Position numbers and translations under genes: made by a program. Shown one piece after another: positions 25,569 to 34,281 of a stretch of 47,162 bases of DNA (its first letter is position 1; each line of letters begins with the position of its first letter). The notes beneath the pieces were generated by a model. That model was not told the DNA's origin and ran no database searches. It saw nothing but the letters and a program-made list of their open reading frames with translations. Source of the DNA: Candidatus Nanopelagicales bacterium. GTDB taxonomy: Bacteria > Actinomycetota > Actinomycetes > S36-B12 > UBA5976. The stretch spans positions 1 through 47,162 of the forward strand of contig JAIOWT010000001.1 in NCBI GenBank assembly GCA_021742025.1. The letters run 5' to 3'.

Positions 25569-26276
25569 ATGAAGCGCGCAATTAACTGGTGGTCTAAATT
25601 GTCACCGACTTTTTTGCAAGTTTTGGGTGTTATCTTCTTGGCCGGTTATGCCTGGCCGATAATAAACCCAAATCTCTCCCCTGCCCTACATTCACTTTGC
25701 AATTGGACGCTTTTTGTTATCTGGGTTTTCTTTGCGTTTGATTACTTTGCCCGGTTATCAATAGCTGACGACAAGCGATTGTTTGTTCGCAAAAACCTGC
25801 TTGACCTTGCTGCAGTCTCTTTGCCATTCCTGCCACTGCTTAGAGCAATTCGCGCACTTGCGGCGGTCACTGTTTTGTCACGACGAAATCGTGGTTCTCG
25901 AAGTCAGCAGGTAACAACGTCTGTCGTAACGCTTGCTTTTGCAACCTGGTTTGTTGCTGGCCTTGCGGTAACTGAAGCTGAGCGTCATGTTGTTGGTTCA
26001 AACATCCAAGGCGTTGGTGACGGTTGGTGGTGGGCCATCACAACAATGGCAACGGTTGGTTATGGCGATACCTACCCGGTTTCAACCCAAGGTCGAATTG
26101 TTGGCACTGCGCTGATGATCATGGGTGTTGCGTTGCTAGGAACTATCACTGCGTCAATTGCTTCAAACTTCAATTCGACAGATTCTGAGGATTCATCCAA
26201 AGGTGCATCTTCTATTTCTGAATTGGACGAGTTAAAAAAGCGTGTTGCAGAACTTGAAGGCAAACTCGGGCAGTAA
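25569..26276 (+). CDS. Voltage-gated-type potassium channel
   Basis: 235 residues. The pore loop holds the K+ filter TVGYGD in TTMATVGYGDTYP (about residues 160-172), flanked by two membrane segments. Upstream are further hydrophobic helices and an Arg-bearing segment (LLRAIRALAAVTVLSRRNRGSR) that looks like a reduced S4. The C-terminus (SELDELKKRVAELEGKLG) is a short coiled coil, presumably for tetramer assembly. GGAGAG precedes the ATG. Confidence 0.9.
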   Translation: MKRAINWWSKLSPTFLQVLGVIFLAGYAWPIINPNLSPALHSLCNWTLFVIWVFFAFDYFARLSIADDKRLFVRKNLLDLAAVSLPFLPLLRAIRALAAVTVLSRRNRGSRSQQVTTSVVTLAFATWFVAGLAVTEAERHVVGSNIQGVGDGWWWAITTMATVGYGDTYPVSTQGRIVGTALMIMGVALLGTITASIASNFNSTDSEDSSKGASSISELDELKKRVAELEGKLGQ

Positions 26277-26314
26277 TCTCGCAAGTTAGCATTCGGTAAG
26301 TTCACTTAGGTCTG

Positions 26315-27130
26315 GTGGCAAGGGCTTACAATTATGATGTGCTTCACGTCACTCCAGGTACAACTATCGGGGATAGTTACACAGTCATCTCACACGTTGG
26401 AACAGGATCAGTTGGAAGTATCTATTTAGCTCTCGACGAAAAGAAATCGCGCAAAGTCGTCATCAAAATGCCAACCAAAAGATTCATCCAGATGCCGATT
26501 TTATCTGCGACTGGGTCAATGTACCCGGCGGCAAATTTTATTAGACATGAAAGTCAAATGCTTCTTGGACTGAGAAATCGACATGTTGTAGAAATGTTGG
26601 ATCAAGGAATTCATAACGGATTGCCATTTACCATTCTTGAGTTTATTGATGCATCATCTATCGAAGCTCAAATAGAAAACCCAATGTCTCAATTTCAAGC
26701 AATTAAGATCATAAGTGAGGTTCTAGATGGGCTTACTTACCTGCATAATCAGGGAATAATTCATCGTGACATTAACCCTAAAAATCTTCTTTACCATCCC
26801 CGATCATGCTTGAAAATAATCGATTTTGGTTTAGCTGTTCGCGAAACTTATAACCATGGGAATCTGATTGTGCGAGCGATGGGATCACATCGGTACAGCG
26901 CCCCCGAGCAAATGCAGGAAACTTCGACTCGTGTCGACCTATTCGCCGTAGCAGCTACCCTTGAAAGAATGATATTTGGCCCTGACCTTCGAATCGGAGC
27001 CCATATCGGCGCAGACAAAAAATTCCCAGCAGCATTTCTTCGGCTATTAAGGCAGGCCATGAGTGAAACCCCAACCGACAGGCCTGCAAGTGCATTGGAA
27101 TTCAAAACTGCTCTCGCGCCTTTTTGCTAG
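26315..27130 (+). CDS. Soluble Ser/Thr protein kinase
   Basis: 271 residues, little more than a kinase domain. Catalytic elements are complete: glycine loop GTGSVG (29-34), Lys51 in VVIKMP, Glu79 in RHES, HRD at 150-152 with Asn157 (HRDINPKNLLY), Asp170 in DFGLAV, and the YSAPEQ motif. There is no membrane segment or PASTA/sensor domain, unlike PknB. It starts at GTG with AGG upstream, 38 bases after the channel gene. It converges on the RiPP exporter gene with 4 bases between stop codons. It may belong to the RiPP locus or to the channel transcript; which is unknown. Confidence 0.88.
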   Translation: MARAYNYDVLHVTPGTTIGDSYTVISHVGTGSVGSIYLALDEKKSRKVVIKMPTKRFIQMPILSATGSMYPAANFIRHESQMLLGLRNRHVVEMLDQGIHNGLPFTILEFIDASSIEAQIENPMSQFQAIKIISEVLDGLTYLHNQGIIHRDINPKNLLYHPRSCLKIIDFGLAVRETYNHGNLIVRAMGSHRYSAPEQMQETSTRVDLFAVAATLERMIFGPDLRIGAHIGADKKFPAAFLRLLRQAMSETPTDRPASALEFKTALAPFC

Positions 27131-27134
27131 TCGT

Positions 27135-29738
27135 TTAGCCCTCTGAGACCTGCCGCTTGGCCAAGCCCGCAAAAACACGATTCAACGTCATCAATTCATC
27201 AAAGTTTCCCTGTTCGGCGAGATAACCATTTTCAAGCACTAGTATTTTTGAAGCATTCTTGATTGTTGAAATTCTTTGCGCAATCACAACTTGCGTTATT
27301 GGAAGTGCACTGAGCGTTTGGCTTATTGCCTTTTGATTTTCATTATCTAGGGCACTAGTAGCTTCGTCAAAAAGAATTACCGATGGGTTTCGGGCAAGGG
27401 CTCTTGCAATAAGAATGCGCTGTGTCTGTCCTCCAGATAGCGTCAAGGGATTTATCACGGTATGCATCTTCATCGGCATGGCTGCGATATCATCAGCAAT
27501 GCGGGCTTGAGACGCACACACCCATGCGACTTCTTCCGAAATCTCGGCTCCACCTCCAATATTGCTCAAAATTGAACCATTTGAAAGCTGACCACCCTGA
27601 ATGACTACGCCCAAATTTTTCCTTAAGTCATTTGGGTTGACGCTTCTTACATCATGTCCATCTATCAAAAGTGATCCTGAAGTTGGGTACTCAAGTCCAG
27701 TCATGAGTCGTATGGCAGTAGTTTTTCCAGATCCAGAGGCGCCCACTATAGCGGTCATTGCCCCAGGCTCCGTGGTGCAAGTAAATCCATTTAGCACGAG
27801 AGGAGAGCCTTCAAAATATTGAAATGACACATCCTTAAATTCATATTTTCCATGCACTGACTTAAGCGGAGTCATTACTCCATCCTGCTCTTGAATGGAC
27901 TCAAGAATGGGCCGGACCAAGTCCACCGTTGGCCCTGCGCTCGCTATCGCAGGAACGGCCGCACTGAGACCGACAATTGCCCCGAACAAAGTGCCAAACG
28001 CAGTTGCAAAGGCAACATATGAAGTCGCGTCAATCACTGGCCCCTTAGGTCCCCAAGTTACATAACCAACAATGACGAAAAAGATTAGCGTCGAAGTTCC
28101 TGAAATCAGTGCCAAAACCGACTGCAAACGTCCCATTAATAGTGTTTGAGCAGCCTGACTGGCAATCAAATCAGCCTGCTTTAACAATGAAATGTCGGTG
28201 AAACGGCGTTCAGCTCCAGCGACACGGACTTTGGAAATCCCCGAAACTAATTGAACAAACCACGATGAAGCTTCTTGTTGAGACAGGTTGGCTCGTCGCA
28301 CAAGTTTTGAGGTTTTTCTAACCAAACGGAGCATAACTATTATTGTTAGCAAAATTATCAAAGTAGCAGCCACAGCAAGTGATGTATCAAACTTGAATAG
28401 AATGTAGAGATTTACTGAGGCAAAAACGGCGGCTAGGATCGTGGTGGTTGTTTGTGGTCCGAGAAGTTGTTTCAAACTGGTAACTGATGAAATGCGATAG
28501 GCCAAATCTCCACTGCTGTACTGCCGAAAAAACGAAAGCGGTAAACTCAACGTTCTATCCCAAAGGGCAGATTCCACGCGTAATTGTGCGATTTGTGTCA
28601 ACTTAGAGGTAGCCAGATTTTGCACTATAACGAAAGCACCAGCGGCTAGAGATAAGATCCCTAAGGCTATTCCAACAGCCGTTATACCTACTACATTTTC
28701 TTCAGGTACGAAAATTCCCAGAACTGCCGTAGTAAGAATTGGCGCAGCCAATCCAATGACAGCCACTGCTAATGAACAAAGGGCGATTGTGGCGTAGACC
28801 GGACGCGAACCTCGAAATGCAAGGCGCGCCATATCAAGAAACGACGCCGGGCGATGTCGAGGGAACGAGGGGTAGATCTCCAGTGCCTCCGATTTAATTG
28901 CGGAACTCCCTTCCTTAACGCGAACGGGAGTGGCACTGTCTGAAGCCCGATAAACGTACCCACGTGACTTTGGAATTAAGGCAACGGGTGCCCAATGTCC
29001 TCCTCCGTCGTCTACAAACCCTAATAGTGCTTCCGTGCCCTTGCGGGTCCAACCAGCTTCGAGAGACACAACACGAGATCTTAATTGAGAACTACTCAGT
29101 GCTTCTTCCAAAACTTCGTCAATCGAAAGGGTGCTTGCATTGCGAGGCTCGATAACTTCGAAGCCTCGAAATTTGCCCAAAACCCTCAAAGCATCCAAGA
29201 CTTTTACCATTGACGGAAATGCCTGGGTTTCATCAAACGCTGACTTTGGATCGTTGATGTACTTTTTCATCACAGCGATTGTCAATGTGTCCGTGCTTGA
29301 GTTAACTCTCTCCAAATTACTCAGCAGTTTTTCCTCAAGAGCCTTACCCCGCTGAATGGTTGAAACAATCCATTTTTTTAGGAGATCGGCAATTTCATCA
29401 TGTTGCAAATTGATAAGGTCATCTGACCCAAGGTCGCTGGTAGAGCGGATGATCAAGTTATGCCAGGCTTGGTGATCACCGTCCGTTAGCTCGGTCTCAA
29501 CCGACATTGAGGTTCCTAGGTTTCCCTCGACCAGCATCTTGAGCCCATTAACTGAACTACCCACTATCAATAGAGGACCTTGCACTGATGTCATTGGCCA
29601 GCGTCGCCCATTCGGCTCGAGTGCAAAAATGTTCACAACCCCAGAATGCACCGCGAGCCTTACATCCTCATTAAGTTCGATGCTATGCGCTGATTTGGAA
29701 TTGTTATCGTCACATTTAGGTTCCAACGTCTCCTCCAT
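27135..29738 (-). CDS. NHLM-type ABC transporter, permease/ATP-binding protein (second exporter subunit)
   Basis: 867 residues from ATG 29738; a TTG at 29726 with GGAGGA at ideal spacing is an equally good start. Residues about 1-280 form a soluble, non-peptidase N-terminal region, with a beta-rich stretch (EDVRLAVHSGVVNIFALEPNGRRW) as in the NHLM ABC2 family. Five or six membrane helices follow (about 320-600), then an ATPase with Walker A IVGASGSGKTT, signature LSGGQTQR and Walker B VILFDEATSALD. It is expected to pair with the C39 transporter as a heterodimer. The gene overlaps the C39 gene and is the last of the operon. Confidence 0.9.
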   Translation of the reverse strand: MEETLEPKCDDNNSKSAHSIELNEDVRLAVHSGVVNIFALEPNGRRWPMTSVQGPLLIVGSSVNGLKMLVEGNLGTSMSVETELTDGDHQAWHNLIIRSTSDLGSDDLINLQHDEIADLLKKWIVSTIQRGKALEEKLLSNLERVNSSTDTLTIAVMKKYINDPKSAFDETQAFPSMVKVLDALRVLGKFRGFEVIEPRNASTLSIDEVLEEALSSSQLRSRVVSLEAGWTRKGTEALLGFVDDGGGHWAPVALIPKSRGYVYRASDSATPVRVKEGSSAIKSEALEIYPSFPRHRPASFLDMARLAFRGSRPVYATIALCSLAVAVIGLAAPILTTAVLGIFVPEENVVGITAVGIALGILSLAAGAFVIVQNLATSKLTQIAQLRVESALWDRTLSLPLSFFRQYSSGDLAYRISSVTSLKQLLGPQTTTTILAAVFASVNLYILFKFDTSLAVAATLIILLTIIVMLRLVRKTSKLVRRANLSQQEASSWFVQLVSGISKVRVAGAERRFTDISLLKQADLIASQAAQTLLMGRLQSVLALISGTSTLIFFVIVGYVTWGPKGPVIDATSYVAFATAFGTLFGAIVGLSAAVPAIASAGPTVDLVRPILESIQEQDGVMTPLKSVHGKYEFKDVSFQYFEGSPLVLNGFTCTTEPGAMTAIVGASGSGKTTAIRLMTGLEYPTSGSLLIDGHDVRSVNPNDLRKNLGVVIQGGQLSNGSILSNIGGGAEISEEVAWVCASQARIADDIAAMPMKMHTVINPLTLSGGQTQRILIARALARNPSVILFDEATSALDNENQKAISQTLSALPITQVVIAQRISTIKNASKILVLENGYLAEQGNFDELMTLNRVFAGLAKRQVSEG

Positions 29739-31935
29739 CTCCTGAACTAGCCACCAATTGAGAATAAATCCCACCCTGTGAAAGCAACTCCTGATTCGTT
29801 CCTCGTTCGGCGATAACACCTCCACGATCAAGCACAATAATCTCATCAGCGTCCCTGATTGTGCTTAGACGATGGGCGATGATAATTGTCGAGCACCCAC
29901 GCGATCGCACTGCACTATCCATTAACTTTTCAGTTGTTGTGTCCAGATTACTTGTCGCTTCGTCCATGATGAGGATCGATGGATTGCGCAATAAGGCCCG
30001 AGCAATCTCAAGGCGTTGAATTTCACCAGAGCTGAAGTTCAAGCCTCCCTCGATCACGTCTGTATCAATGCCATGTGGTCTAAGTAAAATCTGATCTAAC
30101 ACCTGGGCATCTGCCAGCGCCTTAATAATGAGCTCATCGGGAATAGACGTATCCCACATTGTGATATTTTGCCGAATCGTGCCAGAAAAAAGCATCACCG
30201 ATTGGTCAACTTTCGCAAGTCCACTTGAAAAAACTTGCGGATCAATTTCCGAAATTTCCCTGCCGTCATAGGTAATTGACCCTGACCAAGGCATGTACAA
30301 ACCGCCTATAAGACTACCTATGGTTGATTTGCCCGAACCCGATGGTCCTATCAATGCAATTCTCTCACCGGGGTGCAACTTTAAATTGAAATTTGATATC
30401 AACGGAGCATTTCCCTTCGTGAAACCAAATTCAACATCTGACAGCACTACTGAGCCCGATAATGGGACTGCAGATGAGGAACGCACATCATTAAAACTTT
30501 CCTGTAAGACTTCGGTAGGAGTCCGCATGGTAAAGCGTGCGTCGAGATCGTAGTCAAGAACATCATCGAGGCTTTCAAGATTGCTCTGAATTATCTGAAT
30601 TTGTGTCGACGTTGCAACAAGCATGTTGACTGGCGCATTAATACCTGCGACAAGAGCCTGAAAAGCAAGAAGCGAGCCAATTGTCATTTGACCTTTAACA
30701 ACGAGAAAACCACCAATAGTCAAGATCGAGGTCGTCGTAAGTAACGTCAAAACAGTTGGAACTGCACCCAGGATTGCAGTTGGACTAACCAAAGCAGCCT
30801 CAGCGTTCACAACTTTTGTTTGTTGTCCTGTCCAGCGCCCGAAGACATCGTCTTCAATGCCACTGGCCTTAACGGTTTCGATGGATTGAATGGAACCGAT
30901 AGTTATGCTTTGAAGACGTCCCATTTCGCTGGATAAAAGTCCTTGCCCAACTTTTCGACGCTTGATTAAGGAACGAAGAGCAACAACATTTAGCGCTGTA
31001 AATGACATGACGATAACAGCAAGTAAGAAGTTATAGAAGATCATGAGTGCGAGGTAAGCCACAAGAGCCACCATGCTGATTAGCGATGCAGCTAGGTATC
31101 CAGCAGCTAATTTTGCCACTGCACTTGAGTAAGTCATACGTTGGACAAGGTCTCCAATGTTACGACCTGCAAAAAACAAAAGTGGTAAACGAAACATCCT
31201 CATCAGGAATTCAGAATTGTTTCCAAAAGCAATTCGCGACTGTACCCGCGCAAGTGCTGTGTACTCAAGCGAAATGAGAAGAACGCGCAGACAAGTAATA
31301 ACTACAAGTGCACCGATTAAAACAGGAAGTAGTGTCTCTTGACCTGGGATCAGAACATAATCTATGAAACTTGAACTTATGGGTGCTAGTAAGAGACCTG
31401 GAAGCATGGCCAGAAGACCAGAGATTATTGCAAACCACAACCCCGTCTCGGTTCCACGAAGGCGGCGCATGAGACTAGGTAGAGTGCGATACGGATATCC
31501 TCCTTTTTCGAACTTTTCTGTCGCCTCGAACGTGATCACTGCCCCAGAGAAACCCTTTGTAAAGTCTTCTTGAGAGTATCTGACTGGACCTAGGGCAGGA
31601 TCCTGAACAAAAAACGTACCTTTTTTCGCTCCTTCAAGAACCACGAAGTGTCGGCGCTTCCACCATATGATTGCTGGCATTTGATGACCTTGAAGTTGGT
31701 CTACGGAAATCATGCGTCCATTTGGTTCAAGATCAAACTCAGTTGCCGCCTCCATAATCCCCGAGGCCGTTGCGCCATCCCGCGAAACACGACAGGCGGT
31801 GCGCAAGTCACTAAGTGGGACCCATCTTCGAAAGCTAGCAAGGACCATGCTTAACGATGCGGCCCCACATTCAACTGCTTCAATCTGTAAGACGGTTGGA
31901 ACTTTGACCCTTTTCGCTGTCGAAATGTTCTCCAT
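29716..31935 (-). CDS. NHLM-type peptidase/ABC transporter with C39 domain (leader cleavage and export)
   Basis: 739 residues. Residues 1-140 are a C39 double-glycine peptidase: Cys23 in LQIEAVECGAASLSM, His96 in WKRRHFVVLEG and Asp112 in VQDPALGP. Six membrane helices occupy about 165-440. The ATPase has Walker A IALIGPSGSGKST, signature FSSGEIQR and Walker B ILIMDEATSNLD. The NHLM class cuts leaders after Gly-Gly and exports the core; the precursor here has a VAGG site. The start ATG directly follows an in-frame TAG, so no longer start is possible; its Shine-Dalgarno is weak. Confidence 0.95.
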   Translation of the reverse strand: MENISTAKRVKVPTVLQIEAVECGAASLSMVLASFRRWVPLSDLRTACRVSRDGATASGIMEAATEFDLEPNGRMISVDQLQGHQMPAIIWWKRRHFVVLEGAKKGTFFVQDPALGPVRYSQEDFTKGFSGAVITFEATEKFEKGGYPYRTLPSLMRRLRGTETGLWFAIISGLLAMLPGLLLAPISSSFIDYVLIPGQETLLPVLIGALVVITCLRVLLISLEYTALARVQSRIAFGNNSEFLMRMFRLPLLFFAGRNIGDLVQRMTYSSAVAKLAAGYLAASLISMVALVAYLALMIFYNFLLAVIVMSFTALNVVALRSLIKRRKVGQGLLSSEMGRLQSITIGSIQSIETVKASGIEDDVFGRWTGQQTKVVNAEAALVSPTAILGAVPTVLTLLTTTSILTIGGFLVVKGQMTIGSLLAFQALVAGINAPVNMLVATSTQIQIIQSNLESLDDVLDYDLDARFTMRTPTEVLQESFNDVRSSSAVPLSGSVVLSDVEFGFTKGNAPLISNFNLKLHPGERIALIGPSGSGKSTIGSLIGGLYMPWSGSITYDGREISEIDPQVFSSGLAKVDQSVMLFSGTIRQNITMWDTSIPDELIIKALADAQVLDQILLRPHGIDTDVIEGGLNFSSGEIQRLEIARALLRNPSILIMDEATSNLDTTTEKLMDSAVRSRGCSTIIIAHRLSTIRDADEIIVLDRGGVIAERGTNQELLSQGGIYSQLVASSGDGGDVGT

Positions 31936-31986
31936 CTACTAACCGGTCACATTCTCGTTAGAGGAGATTCTGAAACTGCTCATCAT

Positions 31987-32856
31987 CTAAGAACCTGACC
32001 CAAAAAGGACTTTCAGTGGGCTATTGGAAACCAAGGTAACAATCACTTCAGCGTCTTGACCTGAGGTGAAACGATTTTTATCCTTAGAACTAGTTGTCTC
32101 AACAACCGTATCTTCATCGTCCTTTGACAAAAATCCGAATGAAACTATGTGGGGCTCTCCCCCAGTTTGATCCATAATCTCGGCTGCCTTTGTCTCGCTA
32201 CCAATTATCTGGGCGATTCGTCGTTCTGATAACGGATAACGACCAAATGAATCCAATTTCGCTCGATAGGTCTGTTTGTTTAAACCGTAGTCGAGCATTT
32301 CTATCTTTAAGGCAACTGATTGCTCCAGGGTTTCAAGATCAGATAAAGGCAGAAAGGAAATAGCAACTATTTCGTTATTGGACGAGTAACCGGCACTGGC
32401 TTTTGACGTGCCCACCAGAACACCTCGACCAAGCACAGTGTTCTCAATTACCGGACTACCGATCACAAATTCCCATCCCATAACAAGGAGGGTGCCCTGT
32501 GCGGTTATGTTCACACTCGGCCCACCATCGACAGGATCTATCACAGCAATCACATCTCCGGTGTTGTAAATCTGCTCCACTGGAGACAGCTGCTGAATAG
32601 TCCCCGTAGTTGGGGTCACGATTTCGTATGTTACTCCGTTGCTAACAGAGACAGCACTAAAAGTTTTTTGAACGGTTAGGGTTCCAAAATAACCCCAGAT
32701 TGAGGCGGACACGAGGACCAAACTCAGTCCTGCAAGCGCTATCCACCCTTTGGAGGATGTCGTGGCGCCTAAGCTTCCAAATTCTGGGCTGACTTTAAGA
32801 AGTTGCTCTGGAACCGTGTTTGATTCATCGAACTCTTGCGCATCTGTTTTCGCCAT
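31987..32856 (-). CDS. HlyD-like membrane fusion/adaptor protein of the NHLM exporter, unusually short
   Basis: 289 residues. One membrane helix (about 37-57) follows a cytosolic tail. The region after it (VTPTTGTIQQLSPVEQIYNTGDVIAVID) looks like a lipoyl half-domain, then GTLLVMGWEFVIGSPV resembles the second half. The long coiled-coil hairpin that usually separates these halves is absent, making the protein far shorter than typical HlyD adaptors. A cell without an outer membrane needs no tunnel-length hairpin, which may explain this. It lies 3 bases after tfuA and 51 before the C39 gene. Confidence 0.78.
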   Translation of the reverse strand: MAKTDAQEFDESNTVPEQLLKVSPEFGSLGATTSSKGWIALAGLSLVLVSASIWGYFGTLTVQKTFSAVSVSNGVTYEIVTPTTGTIQQLSPVEQIYNTGDVIAVIDPVDGGPSVNITAQGTLLVMGWEFVIGSPVIENTVLGRGVLVGTSKASAGYSSNNEIVAISFLPLSDLETLEQSVALKIEMLDYGLNKQTYRAKLDSFGRYPLSERRIAQIIGSETKAAEIMDQTGGEPHIVSFGFLSKDDEDTVVETTSSKDKNRFTSGQDAEVIVTLVSNSPLKVLFGSGS

Positions 32857-32859
32857 TGA

Positions 32860-34281
32860 TTATCCGCCTCTTGACGTTTTTGGGGTTAAGAAATGATCTA
32901 GCTCATCATTAGCTACCAAATTAGGATCGATTAAATTCATGTCAAAAAGATCCATAGAGGTTGCAACAGCTGTCATGAGACGCTCATAAAATTCCGCACG
33001 CGAGCCAAAATTAGACTTGTCAATGTATTCATCAAGATCACTTGGCTCGTGCCATTCAGACATCTGTTGGTAAACTGCCATAGCCGCTTTTAGACCAATT
33101 TTGCTGTGCTTGTGAGCACTTGACGCTGCAACAAATTCCTGAAAAGCAGCGCCGCGTTTCGCATCACGGTACCCACCTGTTCTGCGTATTTGATTGAGAA
33201 ACTCAGTTGTATGTAACGAGTACACCCCGGCTGATTTAACCCATTTAGCGGCCCGAAGCACGTAAGCCTCTTCTGTAACCCAATCGCTTACTTGACTCGG
33301 CGTCATGTCTAAGGCGTAACAAGCACTGTCGAGTTCTGTTGATGGTACCCCTAAGTCTGAAGCGATACTGTTTCGTGCTTGCTCCAATTCGACATCTAGT
33401 ATCGCGGGTGAATATGCCGCCATCAACTTGTAAAGCGCTGTGCGCTCACGTACTTGTCGCCAAATAGTCTCTGAATTTCTCTCCGTTAAAGTCACAAATC
33501 GCCGTATTTTGTCGAAGGTGATCGGATCATCGAGATCACTGTGAACAACCACGTCACGCGCTGAGGTGGCGACATAAACCGAAGAGAGTGCCAATTTTGG
33601 TCGATCCAAAAGGGGCATAGGACCCTCTGGAAGGTCTCGAAGGCGAGATATTGCAAGTCTTGCATCGTTTGCCTTTACGCTTACTTTAAACTCGTTAAAG
33701 AATGTCATCAAGGCGTCGGTGGTTTCTTTATCTATCCCTATTTCTTGAGCGTCGGTGAGCGAATTTAGAAGATGTCGCTCCATGAACCAACGGTTTTTTT
33801 GTAACTCACACAGCCTCGAATACTGTCCATCAGAAATAATATTTTGATCCCGAGCAGCGCCAAGTGTGGCCCGAATGTCTACCATCGCATCCGTAACAGG
33901 CATATAGTCATATTCGACACTTAGGTGAGAGATCGCGACTTCGTCATCATCTTCCAATTCACCAGTTGCGAAGGCCTCGTAAACTTGGCCCACGCCAATC
34001 ATTCCGAATTCTGAACACTCCGCAGCACGCAAGGCTCCCATACTGCTAGACCCGATGACCCAAATACCTAGCGACATGGCTTCAATCAACTCCTTGTGAT
34101 AGGTAGCCATCGTCTGAAAAAACGAACCATCAACAAGCGCGATAGCGTGGGGATTAAATCTACGAACTGCTGACAAAATGTCTCCCATAGCAGCAGGCGG
34201 CAAAATTATCGCTTCGGGGTAGATTTCACGCGCATCTTCGCGAGACAAGGAAGGACCAAGGAAAATCAAATCTTTACGCAT
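32860..34281 (-). CDS. tfuA: TfuA family protein, YcaO partner
   Basis: 473 residues from the ATG of MRKDLIFLGPSLSREDA, the family's standard N-terminus. The frame is open further upstream but runs into the YcaO gene. The TfuA domain fills about residues 1-200, with GPSLSREDAREIYPEA, GSSSMGALRAAECSEFGMIGVGQ and LEDDDEVAISH. The remaining 270 residues are a helical extension of unknown role. TfuA proteins act with YcaO enzymes in backbone thioamidation, probably by supplying sulfide; trifolitoxin biosynthesis also uses one. It overlaps YcaO by 8 bases (ATGCGTAA), so the two are coupled. Confidence 0.92.
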   Translation of the reverse strand: MRKDLIFLGPSLSREDAREIYPEAIILPPAAMGDILSAVRRFNPHAIALVDGSFFQTMATYHKELIEAMSLGIWVIGSSSMGALRAAECSEFGMIGVGQVYEAFATGELEDDDEVAISHLSVEYDYMPVTDAMVDIRATLGAARDQNIISDGQYSRLCELQKNRWFMERHLLNSLTDAQEIGIDKETTDALMTFFNEFKVSVKANDARLAISRLRDLPEGPMPLLDRPKLALSSVYVATSARDVVVHSDLDDPITFDKIRRFVTLTERNSETIWRQVRERTALYKLMAAYSPAILDVELEQARNSIASDLGVPSTELDSACYALDMTPSQVSDWVTEEAYVLRAAKWVKSAGVYSLHTTEFLNQIRRTGGYRDAKRGAAFQEFVAASSAHKHSKIGLKAAMAVYQQMSEWHEPSDLDEYIDKSNFGSRAEFYERLMTAVATSMDLFDMNLIDPNLVANDELDHFLTPKTSRGG

